From Patagioenas fasciata (Eukaryota; Chordata; Aves; Columbiformes; Columbidae): DNA of 64,000 nucleotides. The stretch covers positions 3,238,501-3,302,500 of the forward strand of contig NC_092520.1 in NCBI RefSeq assembly GCF_037038585.1, given 5' to 3'. Both the position numbers and the translations under genes were made by a program. Below are positions 24,201-35,160 of the stretch, in pieces. The notes beneath the pieces were generated by a model, which searched no databases, was not told the origin of the DNA, and saw only the letters and a program-made list of their open reading frames with translations. Numbering within the stretch: position 1 is the first letter of the stretch; every line of letters begins with the position of its first letter.

Positions 24201-27200
24201 GCCACCAATGGCCTATTATAGATATGATGGGAGGGGTAATGGAAAGGAGCAGTGTGGTCTGGGGACTTAACCATGCCTTTCATGGTCTAGGTTCATGGAG
24301 CTGGCAGAAGTCATCATCATCATTGGGGGCTGTGATAAGAAAGGCCTTCTGAAGCTGCCCTTCACAGACCTTTACCACCCGAAGAGCAGGCAGTGGACAG
24401 CCCTCTCCAGCGTGCCTGGCTACACCAAGTCAGAGTTTGCTGCCTGCACACTAAAGAACGATGTATACATATCAGGTGAGATACCCTGGACCAGATGGTC
24501 CCTTCCTCATTGCAAAGAACATCAGAACCTCTGCTTGGGCAGCTGCTCCTTAGGTCTATTCACTAGGACTCATGTATCACAGCTTTGGAGCAAGGTCACT
24601 TCTTGATGAAATTTATCCTTAAGTGATTTGGATTTTGCTGTGCTGAGGAAAAATTTCACCTTTGGGGGAGGATGGTAATATTATAGAACCTTTCCCTCCT
24701 GCTTATCAGAGCTTCTGTCAAGAGGGTTCTGCTGTGGAGTGAGCTGATTTTGGTGTGTGCTGTCAGATACGGTTTCATAAAACCTGTCCCTCGCTTAAAA
24801 TACGTGTCCCATCAGATGAGTTCTGTATAAGGGATGGAGCAGTGTAATAAGTGCATTGAAGTCCAGAGGGTAACTCCCTTGGGAAGCTGAGTTTATGTGG
24901 CCATAAGCCAACAACCACATTCTGGCCTAAGTTGTTCCATTGCATGGAGGAACTCTGCGATATTGTGTAACAAGGTGATGGTTCTGTCGTTGGGACCACA
25001 CCAACTCTCCATCCCTCTGCTTTTCAGGAGGACACATCAGCAGCAATGATGTTTGGATGCTGAGCTCCCAGTTGAACGTCTGGATCAAGGTTGCTTGTCT
25101 ACAGAAGGGCCGATGGAGGCACAAAATGGCAACACTTCAGGGCAAGGTAGGCAATGGCTTGAATTTTGGAAGAAGCCATGTAGAGCGCTGTCCCCCACTT
25201 CTCCTGCTGCCCAGTACAATAAGAAACTGTCAGTGTGTGTTTGTCCTCTGGGTAATTTAGAGATGGTTTTGATGGGAAAACAACTAGGACATAACCGAGA
25301 TGGCATTGCTTTAAGTTGGATGTGGGTTGCCACCTGAAGGAGCCACAAATGAAGTTGTGGCAAAAAGGTCTACCATGGGGTGGTGCAAGACTTCTGCAGA
25401 TGGCTGAGTTAAGTCTTTGGATGAAACACCTACAGGGTGGGGTGTTTCATAGAATCATAGAACAGTTTGGGTTGGAAGGGACATTTAAAGGTCATCTAGT
25501 TCAACACCAAGGATCTACCGTGGCTTGATGTCTGTCCTTCTGGCCAAGCCCTGTCCACCCCTCTTGTTTGTGGTAGTAACATAACCCATTAGGTGACTCT
25601 CGGAGTTTCTAATCATCTTGCTTTGCTCCTTTTGTGGCAGATCTATGCTGTGGGAGGCTTTGATGGTTTTTACCGCCTCTCCAGTGTGGAGTGCTATGAC
25701 ACCTTCTCCAACAGCTGGTCAACCTTGGCCCCCCTGCCTCAAGCTGTGAGCTCGGCGGCTGTGGTCTCCTGCCTGAACAAGCTCTATGTCCTTGGCGGTG
25801 CCGTGGATGACACCGCTAACACTGACAAGGTATTGCTGGGGCATCAAGAATGGATGGAGACCTAAAAACCAAGATTTGCTAGGGAACATGGAGGGAAATA
25901 GAATCATAGAATAGTTTGGGTTGGAAGGGACCTTCCAAGCTCATCCCAGTGCCACCACTGCCATGAGCAGGGACATCTTCACCAGCTCAGGTTGCTCAGA
26001 GCCCCGTCCAGCCTGGCCTGGGATGTCTCCAGGGATGGTTCATCCACCACCTCTCTGGCCAACCTGGGCCAGGCTCACACCACACTCAGGGCAAGAATTT
26101 CTTCCTCATGCCTGGCCTGAATCTCCCTCCTTTAGTTTCAAACCATCACCCCTCGTACTATCACAAAGGGCCCTCAAAAGTCTGTCCCCATCTTTCTTCT
26201 TGGCCCCTTTTAAGTCCTAAAATCCCTGAAATTGAGTTTTCCTTAAGCTACAAGGGAGCCTTTATTTTTGTTGTTGTTTATTTGTTTGTTTGTTTTTTGA
26301 GACTAATGAAGGCTCCCTTATAATTAGATGAAAATTCATACATTTCATTGGAAGCCAATGAGTCTTGGGGACCAGACAGGGAAGGTCTCATGATTTGACA
26401 GCACATCTGTTGTGATTACAGTAGAGCAGGTTCTACTCTGAAGCATCCTGTGATGTGCTGAGCCTGACAGATCCCTGTTCTTAGTCAGCCCTGAGGCACC
26501 ACAAGAACAAACCTCAAATCATGTGGACATTCGCTTCAGTTAAGTAGCAATAGCAGTAGCTGCTTGAAGGAGACCTCTGCAAACCAGACATGATGCTTCT
26601 GGTCTCTTGAGCTGCAGGAAGAGCCAACAGTGTTTCTCAACTCAATCTCTGAACACTTAACTGTGCTCTGTCTGTGCCCAGCCGTCTCGGGGGCTTGTTG
26701 TTTGTCTGGGAGACTTGAATGGAAGAGGGAATCATAGAATCATAGAAAAGTTTGGTTTGGAAGCTCATTTAGTCCAATCCCCTGCCATCAGCAGGTTCAT
26801 CTTCACCCAGATCAGGTTGTCCAGCCTGGCCTTGAGTCTCCAGGGATGGGTCATCTACAACCCAGAATGCTAGAACCCCTCGTCCCTTTGCTCACTGCAG
26901 TGGTCTCTGGGTGTAGAAGATCCCATCCATGTTGCTGTCCCCATGCTCTTCTACTTCTAGTCAGTGGTAGCTTCATACAAGCAAGGAGATGAGGTAACTC
27001 CATGTTCCCATAGCTGCATTTCTCCTCCCAGGTCCAGTGCTATGACCCAGAGGACAACAAGTGGACGCTCTTGTCTCCCACCCCTTTTTACCAGAGGTGC
27101 ATCAGTGCCGTCTGCTTGGACAACATCATTTATGTTGTAGGTGGACTTCTCAGTAAAATCTTCAGCTACGATCCAAGGAAAGACAGCTGGCGAGAAGTGG

Positions 27201-28605
27201 CCACCCTGCCTGGACCTCTGGTAAGGAAGAGCTTTGAGAAAGCAGCTCTGAGCTTTCCTTGTCTAGAATAGATGCAGCCATTTGTGTTTTGCTGAGATTG
27301 AAGGCACAGAAAATACACTATTGGTTTTGCTCTGAGCATGTGAACGTGACCTCTGCAGAGCAACTCAGACATATACATACTCACCATCAGTGTCCATACC
27401 GTTTGGAGGACATATCACCCACAGCAAACCCAAGTTTTCTTATTGAGACTGAGTCTATGCTAGCTATGGATGCTGGAAGAGTGAATTTGCAGGGTGAAAA
27501 TATCGGTGTTGAGGACCTGTTCTCCACACTATGCGTTTCATAGTGAGTGTTGTACTGTCTCTAGTCTGGCTGGAAATGGTGGTGGTTTTGTATCTTCATT
27601 TAGTGTCACCCCAGCTTTTCACTCCAAAGCCATGTGAACTGTGCATAGTGAAGAAGAACGATAGGACACATAGAATAGTTTGGGTTGGAAGGGACCTTCA
27701 AAACTCATCTGGTCCAGCCCCCTGCCATGAGCAGGGACATCTTCACCAGCTCAGGTTGCTCAGAGCCCCGTCCAGCCTGGCCTGGGATGTCTCCAGGGAT
27801 GGTTCAGCCACCACCTCTCTGGCCAACCTGGGCCAGGCTCTAACCACCCTTAGGGCCAGCAGTTTCTTCCTCACGTCTGGCCTGAATCTCTGCTATTTGA
27901 GTTTAAAACCATCACACCTTGTACTATCACAACAGATCCTGCTAGAAGTCTGTCCCCATCTTTCTTATCCGCCCGTTTTAATTATGGAATGGTTGCAATA
28001 AGATCTCCCTGGAACCTTCTCCAGGCTGAACAACCACAGCTCTCTCAGCCTGTACCTCAGCTGGATCCAAATAAAAATACCCATGTCAGTGCACACTTAT
28101 ATGTGTCTTTCACAGGCAGGTGCTGGCTGGGTTCCCAGGCTCTTGGGGTGCTTGTGAGTCCATGCTGTGCCTGGGGTTCTGCCAGAAACAGCAAAGTCCT
28201 GTCACCACTCACTTGAGCCATTTCAAAAGCCTAGACTCTTACTGAAATGGTAAGATTTCAGCACACTAGGAGCCAAACATCACTTATTTACTTTCACTCC
28301 CTTCTGCTGGGCAGGTGAGAATTGATCCCATTGCAATGGCTGACCCCCTTGCTCAACCCCAATTACTAAAGCTGGAGTTTGCTCCTCAGCTCTAGGGCTT
28401 TTCTTCTGTTTTCTAGGAGAGCTGTGGCCTGACGGTGTGTGGAGGGAAGATCTACATCCTGGGTGGCCGAGACGAGAACGGGGAAGGCACGGACAAAGCG
28501 TTCACTTTCGACCCGGTGACGGGGGATGTGGAGCAGCAGCCGCCGCTGCAACGCTGCACCAGTTACCACGGCTGCGTCACCATCCTGCAGCGCATGAACA
28601 GATGA
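20344..28605 (+). CDS. KLHL35: KLHL35, BTB-BACK-Kelch protein, complete (six exons)
   Basis: Exons 20344-21224, 24291-24475, 25028-25146, 25641-25829, 27032-27220 and 28417-28605 join in frame to a 583-residue protein, the length I recall for human KLHL35. Residues about 42-150 are a BTB domain ([20 protein letters not shown]), about 151-285 a BACK domain with AVMRWVRHD and [17 protein letters not shown], and 300-583 six Kelch repeats marked by [63 protein letters not shown]. Members of this family use BTB-BACK to bind CUL3 and the Kelch propeller to bind substrates for ubiquitination; the substrate of KLHL35 is not known to me. The close paralogue KLHL24 is less likely, because the Kelch sequence ([32 protein letters not shown]) fits KLHL35. 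Position after GDPD5 agrees with mammalian order. All splice sites are GT-AG and no frame break is seen. Confidence 0.93.
22181..22390 (+). mobile_element. CR1 3' fragment, plus, KLHL35 intron 1
   Basis: GGATATTAGGAACAATTTCT, then GAACAGGCTGCCCAGGGCAG, ending CCAAAATGATTCAACGGTTC. Confidence 0.9.
22520..23150 (+). mobile_element. CR1 fragment, plus, KLHL35 intron 1
   Basis: Begins in the RT C-terminal block (GTGTGCCCAGGTGGCCAAAA), passes through ACTACCTGAAAGGAGGTTAT, and ends at GGTCTCTTCCAACTGAAA without an intact tail. Confidence 0.92.
23575..24044 (+). mobile_element. CR1 fragment, plus, KLHL35 intron 1
   Basis: GAGGTGCTGGAGCGAGTTGA to ACTAAAATGATTCTATGATT. Nearly the same sequence as 56025-56594, so the two belong to one subfamily. 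Confidence 0.93.
24291..24475 (+). CDS. KLHL35: KLHL35 exon 2 (first Kelch repeats)
   Basis: The acceptor is catggtctag, ending 24290. The first G completes AG|G (Arg), then [20 protein letters not shown] continues to NDVYISG. The donor is gtgaga at 24476, with one base of a glycine codon left. It covers residues about 295-355. The preceding 3.07-kb intron carries three plus-oriented CR1 fragments. Confidence 0.92.
25028..25146 (+). CDS. KLHL35: KLHL35 exon 3
   Basis: The acceptor cttttcag ends at 25027. GA completes the split glycine, then [18 protein letters not shown], then [20 protein letters not shown] and K. It ends in phase 0 before gtaggc at 25147. The tryptophan and the GRWRHKM block are typical Kelch blade positions. 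Confidence 0.92.
25447..25517 (-). mobile_element. CR1 3' end, minus, very short, KLHL35 intron 3
   Basis: TCATAGAATCATAGAACAGT and TTGGAAGGGACATTTAAAGG, fading into unmatched sequence after about 70 nt. The host intron is only 494 nt. Confidence 0.85.
25641..25829 (+). CDS. KLHL35: KLHL35 exon 4
   Basis: The acceptor tttgtggcag ends at 25640. The exon reads [20 protein letters not shown] through ANTDK with both ends in phase 0 (donor gtattg). It is 189 nt, encoding 63 residues. Confidence 0.93.
25898..26235 (-). mobile_element. CR1 3' fragment, minus, KLHL35 intron 4
   Basis: ATAGAATCATAGAATAGTTT through GCCATGAGCAGGGACATCTT to the CCCCTTTTAAGTCC block. The subfamily is the one at 15763, 27668 and 30508. 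Confidence 0.93.
26252..26319. repeat. Inverted repeat after a CR1, KLHL35 intron 4
   Basis: AAGGGAGCCTTTATT (26252-26266) pairs with AATGAAGGCTCCCTT (26305-26319) at 14 of 15 positions; the loop is a TTTG-rich tract. Confidence 0.8.
26730..26870 (-). mobile_element. CR1 3' fragment, minus, diverged, KLHL35 intron 4
   Basis: AATCATAGAATCATAGAAAA, then GTTTGGTTTGGAAGCTCATT with small deletions; CCAGCCTGGCCTTGAGTCTC is a shortened form of the usual block. Confidence 0.85.
27032..27220 (+). CDS. KLHL35: KLHL35 exon 5
   Basis: The acceptor tctcctcccag ends at 27031. The exon reads [20 protein letters not shown] through [20 protein letters not shown] to LPGPL, phase 0 at both ends, donor gtaagg. 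It is again exactly 189 nt. Confidence 0.93.
27668..28062 (-). mobile_element. CR1 3' fragment, minus, KLHL35 intron 5
   Basis: CATAGAATAGTTTGGGTTGG to CAGCTCTCTCAGCCTGTACC. The tail repeat is reduced to one unit. Confidence 0.93.
28417..28605 (+). CDS. KLHL35: KLHL35 exon 6 and stop
   Basis: The acceptor gttttctag ends at 28416. The exon reads [20 protein letters not shown] through [20 protein letters not shown] to [14 protein letters not shown], then TGA at 28603-28605. Including the stop it is 189 nt, like exons 4 and 5. The C-terminal strand closes the propeller. Confidence 0.93.
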   Translation, partial: ESCGLTVCGGKIYILGGRDENGEGTDKAFTFDPVTGDVEQQPPLQRCTSYHGCVTILQRMNR

Positions 28606-30507
28606 CCGTGGGGCTCCAGCTGCATCCACCTCCCCCCTAGAGCCCTCCCTTGAGACACTGGCCACCCAAAGCATGGACAGACATTTCACCTTTGTGTGGG
28701 GAAGGGCAATACAAGCCACTGAAGAAGATCTTCTCCAACCAGCCCCTGAGCAGCCTCTATTTTGTTTTTCCCGGCCTCCTGATGCAAATGGGTTTGATTT
28801 TGATCTAGGTCAGAGGATGGAAAGGTGCTGGGCTGTGTGAAGCTGCATCGCAGAGCTTGCCATAGTAGGATACAAGCATCCTTGCAGCCCTTGGAACTAC
28901 TAAATTTGACTTTTACTTAGGTTTATCTGGCTGCATATTACAGTTTTCTTCTATGTTGGCAACAGGGGCTTGCTGTCCTGCAAGAACAAGTATTTGGTGC
29001 TTTCTGGTGCCCAAGACTGCTGCAGTAACACTTATAATTACAGGATCCAATTCTTTAGCTAAAGCTACCAGAAATATGACTATTTAACTCAGTAGAACTC
29101 TGTCAAACCATGGTGGTGAACTAGGTGTCCATTAATGTCCATGAACAGCTAGTCCCGTTGCAGTGGAGAGCTGAGATTGAGACTTCAAAGCTGATATCCC
29201 AAGAAAATTTCTCTACCAAATCCCCAAAACCCTGGTTAAATAGTCCATTCTGCACATGCTGTATGAGGGCTATTCCCCTAAAGTGTCTTTGTGAACACCA
29301 TGACAACTTATTTGTGTAGCCAAGAGTTCTTTCTTCAGAGAGGCAGAGGTAGGGGAATATTAACGTGTAGGAATCAAGCATGAAGATCTGAGGCATGGTA
29401 GCCATAAAATCACATCTGCCTCATTTTGGCTCTGGAGTATGCTAGCAAGTATTAAAATAAATTGAATATTTAACAGATTTGATACAGGGTCCCTAAGAAC
29501 CTGAATGTACAGCTGATTTGGAGGGCATTTGATTACACAGACCATATTGCACCAAGCCATTTGGTCTCAGGTATAGAAAAGGTCCTGAGCACATTGAATT
29601 TGGGTAGAATAGTCATAGCCTTTGGTGTCAGGGTCTTTAGTCCATGATTGGAACTGGTGATTTCTGGTGGGTCCTTGTAACTGTTCATGTTGTTCGATTA
29701 GGGATTTAGTTGTTGTCAAATGTAGAGTGGGATCTCTTAAAAACTCCCATTACATGTACATTTTAGGGTGCACTCCTCTACTGCAGGCTGCTGGCTGGCT
29801 GCTGTGTTCTCTGCATCTTCCTTTCCTCACCCCAATGATGACTTCTTCTTGAAGTAGAGGAAACGACTATGTCCACTGTCCCAGATACTTCCATTTTCAG
29901 GGCATTTTAATCCTCTTAAACCTTCTGGTTTTGCCTGTTTTCCCCATACAGCTGTTTTTTATCTGGTCGTCTTTAGTACCTCTGTTTTCTGTCATCTCTG
30001 AGAAGTTCACCTCTTCTTTGTGATGGTATCAAGCTCACCCGTAAAATGTGGCAAAAAGAAGTCCCTGCTGAAGAACCAAAACTGGCTGTAACCAGAGTAT
30101 GCTGATATCTGTTCCCTTAGGAAATGTATGCTCTTTCTTTGTCCAAGTGATGAGCAAAGGTGTTTCATAACACGAATCATACCCTGTGCTCCTCATGGTC
30201 ACATCTGGAAAGTCTCAGGGCTATGGTGGCCATTTCAGTGTGCACTACTTGCAAGTTCTAAGCCTCATTCTCTTTAAGGTCTGTGAATGTGGGTTAGACC
30301 TTTTATCAGATCATGAGCAGCACAATGTGTCATTTAAGCAATAAAAAGGAGGTTCAGTGCTGATATAGATTATTCCCTTGAGGATACAAAAGGAAATTAA
30401 TGCTGGTAGAAGGTAATTTTATTTGCAATCAAACTGCATCCACAGTTGTGTCTTTAATGGAATTGGTGATTACAGGAGAAACTGGCACCTCTCCTTCAGT
30501 TAGTTCA
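28606..30507 (+). other. KLHL35: KLHL35 3' UTR and downstream DNA
   Basis: No coding exon is visible. AATAAA hexamers lie at 29456-29461 and 30340-30345; neither has a strikingly GU-rich downstream element, so the transcript end is uncertain. A minus-oriented CR1 starts at 30508. Confidence 0.4.
29456..29461 (+). terminator. KLHL35: Candidate KLHL35 poly(A) signal AATAAA
   Basis: This is the first canonical hexamer after the stop, giving a UTR of about 870 nt. Downstream elements are weak; 30340-30345 is an alternative AATAAA. Confidence 0.35.
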
Positions 30508-31222
30508 TGGAATCATAGAACAGTTTGGGTTGGAAGGGATCTTCCAAGCTCATCCAGTGCCACCCCTGCCATGAGCAGGGACATCTTCAGCAGCTCAGGT
30601 TGCTCAGAGCCCCGTCCAGCCTGGCCTGGGATGTCTCCAGGGATGGTTCAGCCACCACCTCTCTGGCCAACCTGGGCCAGGCTCTCACCACCCTCAGGGC
30701 AACAATTTCTTCCTTATGTCTGGTCTGAATCTTCCCTTCTTTAGTTTAAAACCATCAACTCTTGTCCTATCACAACAGGCTCTGCTCAGAAGTCTGTCCC
30801 CATCTTTCTTACAGACCCCTTCTAAGTCCAGAAAGGCTGCACTGAGGTCTCCCCGGAGCTTCTCTTCTCCAGCTGAACACCCCAGCTCTCTCAGCCTGTC
30901 CTCCCAGCAGAGCTGTTCCAGCCTCGCATCATTCCTGGGGCTCCTCTGGCCCCTCTCCAGCAGCTCCATGTGTGTCCTGTGCTGAGGACCCAGAGCTGGA
31001 CCAGCACTGCAGGGGGGTCTCACCAGAGCGGAGCAGAGGGGCAGAATCCCCTCCCTCCCCCTGCTGCTCACGCTGCTGGGGATGCAGCCCAGGACACGGG
31101 TGGATTTCTGGGCTGCAAGCGCACGTTGCCGGCTCATGGCCAATCTTTCACCCCCAGCACCCCCAAGTCCTTCTCCTGGGGGCTGCTCTCCATCCCTCCA
31201 TCCCCAGCCTGGATTGATACTG
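30508..31222 (-). mobile_element. CR1 fragment, minus, downstream of KLHL35
   Basis: GGAATCATAGAACAGTTTGG through the 3' UTR and RT C-terminal region to about 31222 (TCCCCAGCCTGGATTGATAC). It is one of the longer, better preserved copies. Confidence 0.93.
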
Positions 31223-33451
31223 GGGTTAAATTGGTCCAAAAGAAAGCATCTGTCACAAGCACGAGCACATCAACCCATACTGTGATAGCCTTCAGGGCCA
31301 GAGAGACCCTTCTCCTCCTGTGGCATGATATCCTGAGGGCCACAAGCCCCAGTCTATCTCTCCTCCCCAATTTTGCCTCTCTCATTGCTCTCCTGTGCCG
31401 TAAGCAATTCACCACTTTTGTACGGGCACCCCTTCAAAGTGCACGGCTTGGGACCCAGTATCTCCACCTAGTCTCATAATTTATTTAGCCAAGGAAGTTC
31501 TTAATTCTCCATAGGCTTCCCATTAATATATCCCTCCTCTTGGTCTGCGCTTCAGAAAATTGTGCTATTTTTTCAAGTGAATGAGCGCAGTGAGAGTTTT
31601 CATTGAGCAAAATCTGTTCTGCTGAGGATGGTGAGCAACACAAGGAATCAGACCTTATGAAAGGGGTGGTCCTCGTGCCAAATTTCTGACTTGAATAGGG
31701 CCCTAAACACAGACATAGCTTGAGAAGAGCATAGAAATATATTTGGACATAGATTAAAAAAAAAAGGTAGTTTTCCACTTGCACCAACAACTTCTCTTCC
31801 CACTGTGTTTCCTGATTTTCCTAAGGCCTCCTGGGAGTCTCTTACTGTACTTCATGCTTTATTTCTGTAGAAATAAGCACACCCGAAAGAGTAGAAGGTG
31901 TTCTCATCAGCTTTCCCACTTGTTTTATGTGTGTGGTTTGTTTCAATAGGTGTAACATGGTGGTGGAAGTTATGGCATAGATACTGAAAGGTTCACCTCA
32001 TTCTTGGTCCTAATATTCATGTGTTTGTGTGTTGTAAGGGCTGTGGCCATGCAGGGAAGGGTTGGGGAAGGAATTTAACCTCTTTTAGAAATAAATATTC
32101 ACCTTGACTCCTGAGTGTCTTCGCTGCAGGAATTTCATTTGTGCATATTGCTTCATGACAGTCCAAAAAATGCATCATTGATGGAGCATCAGAAGAACTT
32201 TGAGAGCACCATACTTGAGATGTCCCAGCCTCTGTCTAGGATACCTGAATCCTCAATCTAAGCAGGTAGGAAGTTCTAGGTATGACTTTTTGTCTGCCTG
32301 GAATGATATTTTTAACTATCACACAGGGTCATGGCCAAGCTGGTGTAGAGAAGGTGCCTGGATCATTCAAACTCAGTGGAAGGAGAGGGAAACTTGTACT
32401 CATATTTTGGAATGAGGGAGAGAGTATTTCCAGAGAAAATGAAAAAAATATGTGTCTTGGCTGATTCTTGCTCTTCTTTAGTGTGGTAGAAGAACACAAA
32501 ACATTAAACTGGCTGCCACGGCAGCCCGCTTCAGTTTCTGAGGCGGCTTTTCTCAGTTCACATGTAAAGCACCTCCTTGCTATGTTTACAGCAGTACACA
32601 GATTTGCTGTGGGAGCTTTGTATGGCAAAAGATGTAGAATGAAGTAGAGATCATCTGCCAAGCACGTGCGGTAGTTTCAGCTTTATGTATTTAAGCTTTT
32701 AAAAACAAAATAAATTACTCTTTTTTTTTTTCTTTTACATTCCAAACCAGCAACTGTCAATCACTTTTGAGTAGTACTTGAACCATCCCTTCCTCCCCCA
32801 TGTACCTTTGGTTTTCCTGCTGCCTGACTCAGCTGTTGGGTTATTTTGGGTATGTTTTTATTTTGGATGGAAGCCAGAGGGAAGAAAAAGCTTTTCAAGA
32901 GCAGATCACATGGATGGTGTGGACAGCAAGACCTTCAGGGACTGACAACATTTGTCCATGACACACAAACTAGAAGAATTATAAATAACCTGGATGATGT
33001 GGCTACTGTGGAGAACAAGATGAATTGTTTGGTAGCTTTGACTAACTAGTGAAAAAAAAAAGCCTTTCTCCTGAAGGCAAATGAGATGTGATGCAACTGG
33101 GCACAAGACAGATGCCACCCAGAGACAGAAAAGCATCCTGTGGAGCAGCGTTCAGAGAGGGATTTGGTGGCTGGAGTGGCCGAGCATCTGAAGCAGGTTC
33201 CAGTGTGATGCTGTTAGCAGCGAGGTGATACTGGGATGTGGGAGCAGAGGGGTGACATGGAGGGCTGAACTGGGTCACTGCCATCATTGCAATGGGAGCA
33301 GATCCAGAGTTCTCACTTAGTGGAGAATGTGAAAATCCGGAGGAACAGAAGAGACATTGAAATTATTTAGGAGTGGGATAAGGATTACAGGGAGTTCAGT
33401 CTGTGATATTTAGCAGAAAGAAGGTACAAACACATTTGGTACCAAGTGTTA
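31223..33451. other. Intergenic, nothing recognised
   Basis: Unique, moderately AT-rich sequence without convincing frames. The part at 32850-33300 vaguely resembles very old CR1 (GAGAGGGATTTGGTGGCTGG) but cannot be assigned. Confidence 0.5.
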
Positions 33452-33540
33452 GAATCATATCAATCATATCATCATATATCATATCATATCATATCATATC
33501 ATATCATATCATATCATATCATATATCATATCTGATATAT
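33452..33540. repeat. (TATCA)n microsatellite left of the CR1 pair
   Basis: Roughly 85 nt of ATCAT/ATATC pentamer units, with slight irregularity at both ends. The same motif reappears at 35134-35160 and 35926-35950, so two CR1 bodies interrupt one repeat type. Confidence 0.9.
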
Positions 33541-34810
33541 AGAGCCCTTGTATTCCAGGAGGAAATAGTTGGTGATTTACTGAGCCATCTGGATCCTTAC
33601 ACGTCTGTGGGACCAGATGGGATCCATCCTAGGGTGGTGAGGGAGCTAGCAGAAGAACTCGCCAAGCCACTCTCCATCATCTTCCAACAGTCCTGGCTCA
33701 CTGGGGAGGTCCCATATGATTGGAAATTGGCCAATGTTACCCCAGTCCACAAAAAGGGCTGCAAAGCTGACCCTGGCAACTCCAGGCCTGTCAGCCTGAC
33801 CTCAGTGCCTGGCAGGGTTATGGAACAGCTCATCCTGAATGGAATCACACAGCACCTTCAGGATGGACAAGGAACCAGACCCAGCCAGCATGGGTTTAGG
33901 AGGGGCAGGTCCTGTCTGACCAACCTGATCTCCTTTTATGATCAGGTGACCCACCTGGTGGATGAGAGGAAAGCTGTAGATGTGGTCTGTCTGGACTTCA
34001 GCAGAGCCTTTGACACTGTCTCCCATAATATACTCCTGCAGAAGCTGGTAGCCCATGATTTGGACAAGTGCACTCTCTGCTGGGTTCAGAACTGGCTGGA
34101 GAGCCGGGCCCAGAGAGTGCTGGTGAATGGGGCTGCATGCAGCTGGTGGCCAGTCACTAGTGGTGTCCCCAGGGGTCGGTGTTGGGTCCAGTCCTGTTTA
34201 ACATCTTTATTGATGATTTAGATGAGGGGATTGAGACCATCATCAGCAAATTTGCTGCTGACACCAAGTTGGGAGGGAGTGTGGAGCTGCTGGAAGGCAG
34301 GAGGGCTCTGCAGAGGGATCTGGACAGACTGGAAACATGGGCCGATTCCAATGGGATGAAGTTCAACAAGGGCAAGGGCCGGGTCCTGCACTTTGGCCAC
34401 AACAACCCCCTGCAGCGCTCCAGGCTGGCACAGAGTGGCTGGAGAGCAGTCAGGCAGAAAGGGACCTGGGGGGACTGATGGACAGGAAGCTCAACAGGAG
34501 CCAACAGTGTGCCCAGGTGGCCAAGAAGGCCAATGGTGTCCTGTCCTGTATCCAAACCAGCGTGGTCAGCAGGACAAGGGCAGTGATCCTTCCCCTGTGC
34601 TCTGCATTGGGGAGGCCACACCTGGAGTATTGTGTTCAGTTCTGGGCCCCTCAGCTCAGGAAAGAGATTGAAGTGCTGGAGCGGGTCCAGAGAAGAGCAA
34701 CAAGACTGGGGAAGGGACTTGAACACAAGACCCATGGGGTGAGGCTGAGGGAGCTGGGCTTGTTCAGTCTGGAGCAGAGGAGGCTTAGAGGTGAGCTCAG
34801 CACTCGCTAG
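33541..34810 (+). pseudogene. CR1 ORF2 reverse transcriptase remnant
   Basis: The first frame (to 34221) shows the LINE RT fingerprints GPDGIHPRVV, KGCKADPGNSRPVSLTSV, QHGFRRGRSCLTNL and LDFSRAFDTVSHNILL. Around 34172 the frame shifts and continues [15 protein letters not shown], then [10 protein letters not shown], where CR1 elements normally have FADD: the first catalytic aspartate is replaced. A second shift near 34450 leads to [13 protein letters not shown] and [13 protein letters not shown], ending at 34810. The element lacks its endonuclease (5' truncation), so it is dead by several independent lesions. Confidence 0.9.
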
Positions 34811-35133
34811 AACGACCTGAAGGGCAGTTCTAGCCAGGGGGGATTGGGCTCTTCTCCCAGGCAGTCAGCAATAGGACAAGGGGGCATGGGCTTCAACTCT
34901 GCCAGGGGAAATTGAGGCTGGAGATGAGAAAGCAATTCTGTGCAGAGAGAGTGGTCAGCATTGGAATGGCTGCCCAGGGAGGTGCTGGACTCACCGGCCC
35001 TGGAGGTTTTTAAACTGAGATTGGCCATGGCACTTACTGCCATGATCTAGTAAACAGACTAGAGTTGGACCAAGGGTTGGACTTGATGATATCTGAGGTC
35101 TTTTCCAACCCAGTCGATTCTGTATTTCTGTGA
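33541..35133 (+). mobile_element. CR1 LINE, 5'-truncated, longest copy in window
   Basis: This copy runs from mid ORF2 (reverse transcriptase) to the 3' end, which has short TTCTG-type tail repeats near 35120. The 3' terminal body (GGCTGCCCAGGGAGGTGCTG, then the TGGACTTGATGA block) is typical bird CR1. TATCA-type microsatellite lies on both sides (33450-33540 and 35134-35160). It is the only copy retaining most of the RT region. Confidence 0.92.
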
Positions 35134-35160
35134 TATCATATCATATCACATCAATCATAT
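35134..35160. repeat. TATCA repeat between the two CR1 copies
   Basis: About 25 nt of tatcatatcatatcacatc type separate two CR1 3' tails facing each other. Confidence 0.8.

Noticed and set aside
30694..31239. 181-residue minus-strand open frame
   Set aside because: It is the sense C-terminal and 3' part of a CR1 element (minus orientation), not a host gene.
33452..33540. Regular short repeats resembling a CRISPR array
   Set aside because: The repeat is a continuous pentamer microsatellite with no spacers, in a vertebrate genome.
34157..34735. 192-residue minus-strand open frame
   Set aside because: It is antisense to the CR1 reverse transcriptase remnant.
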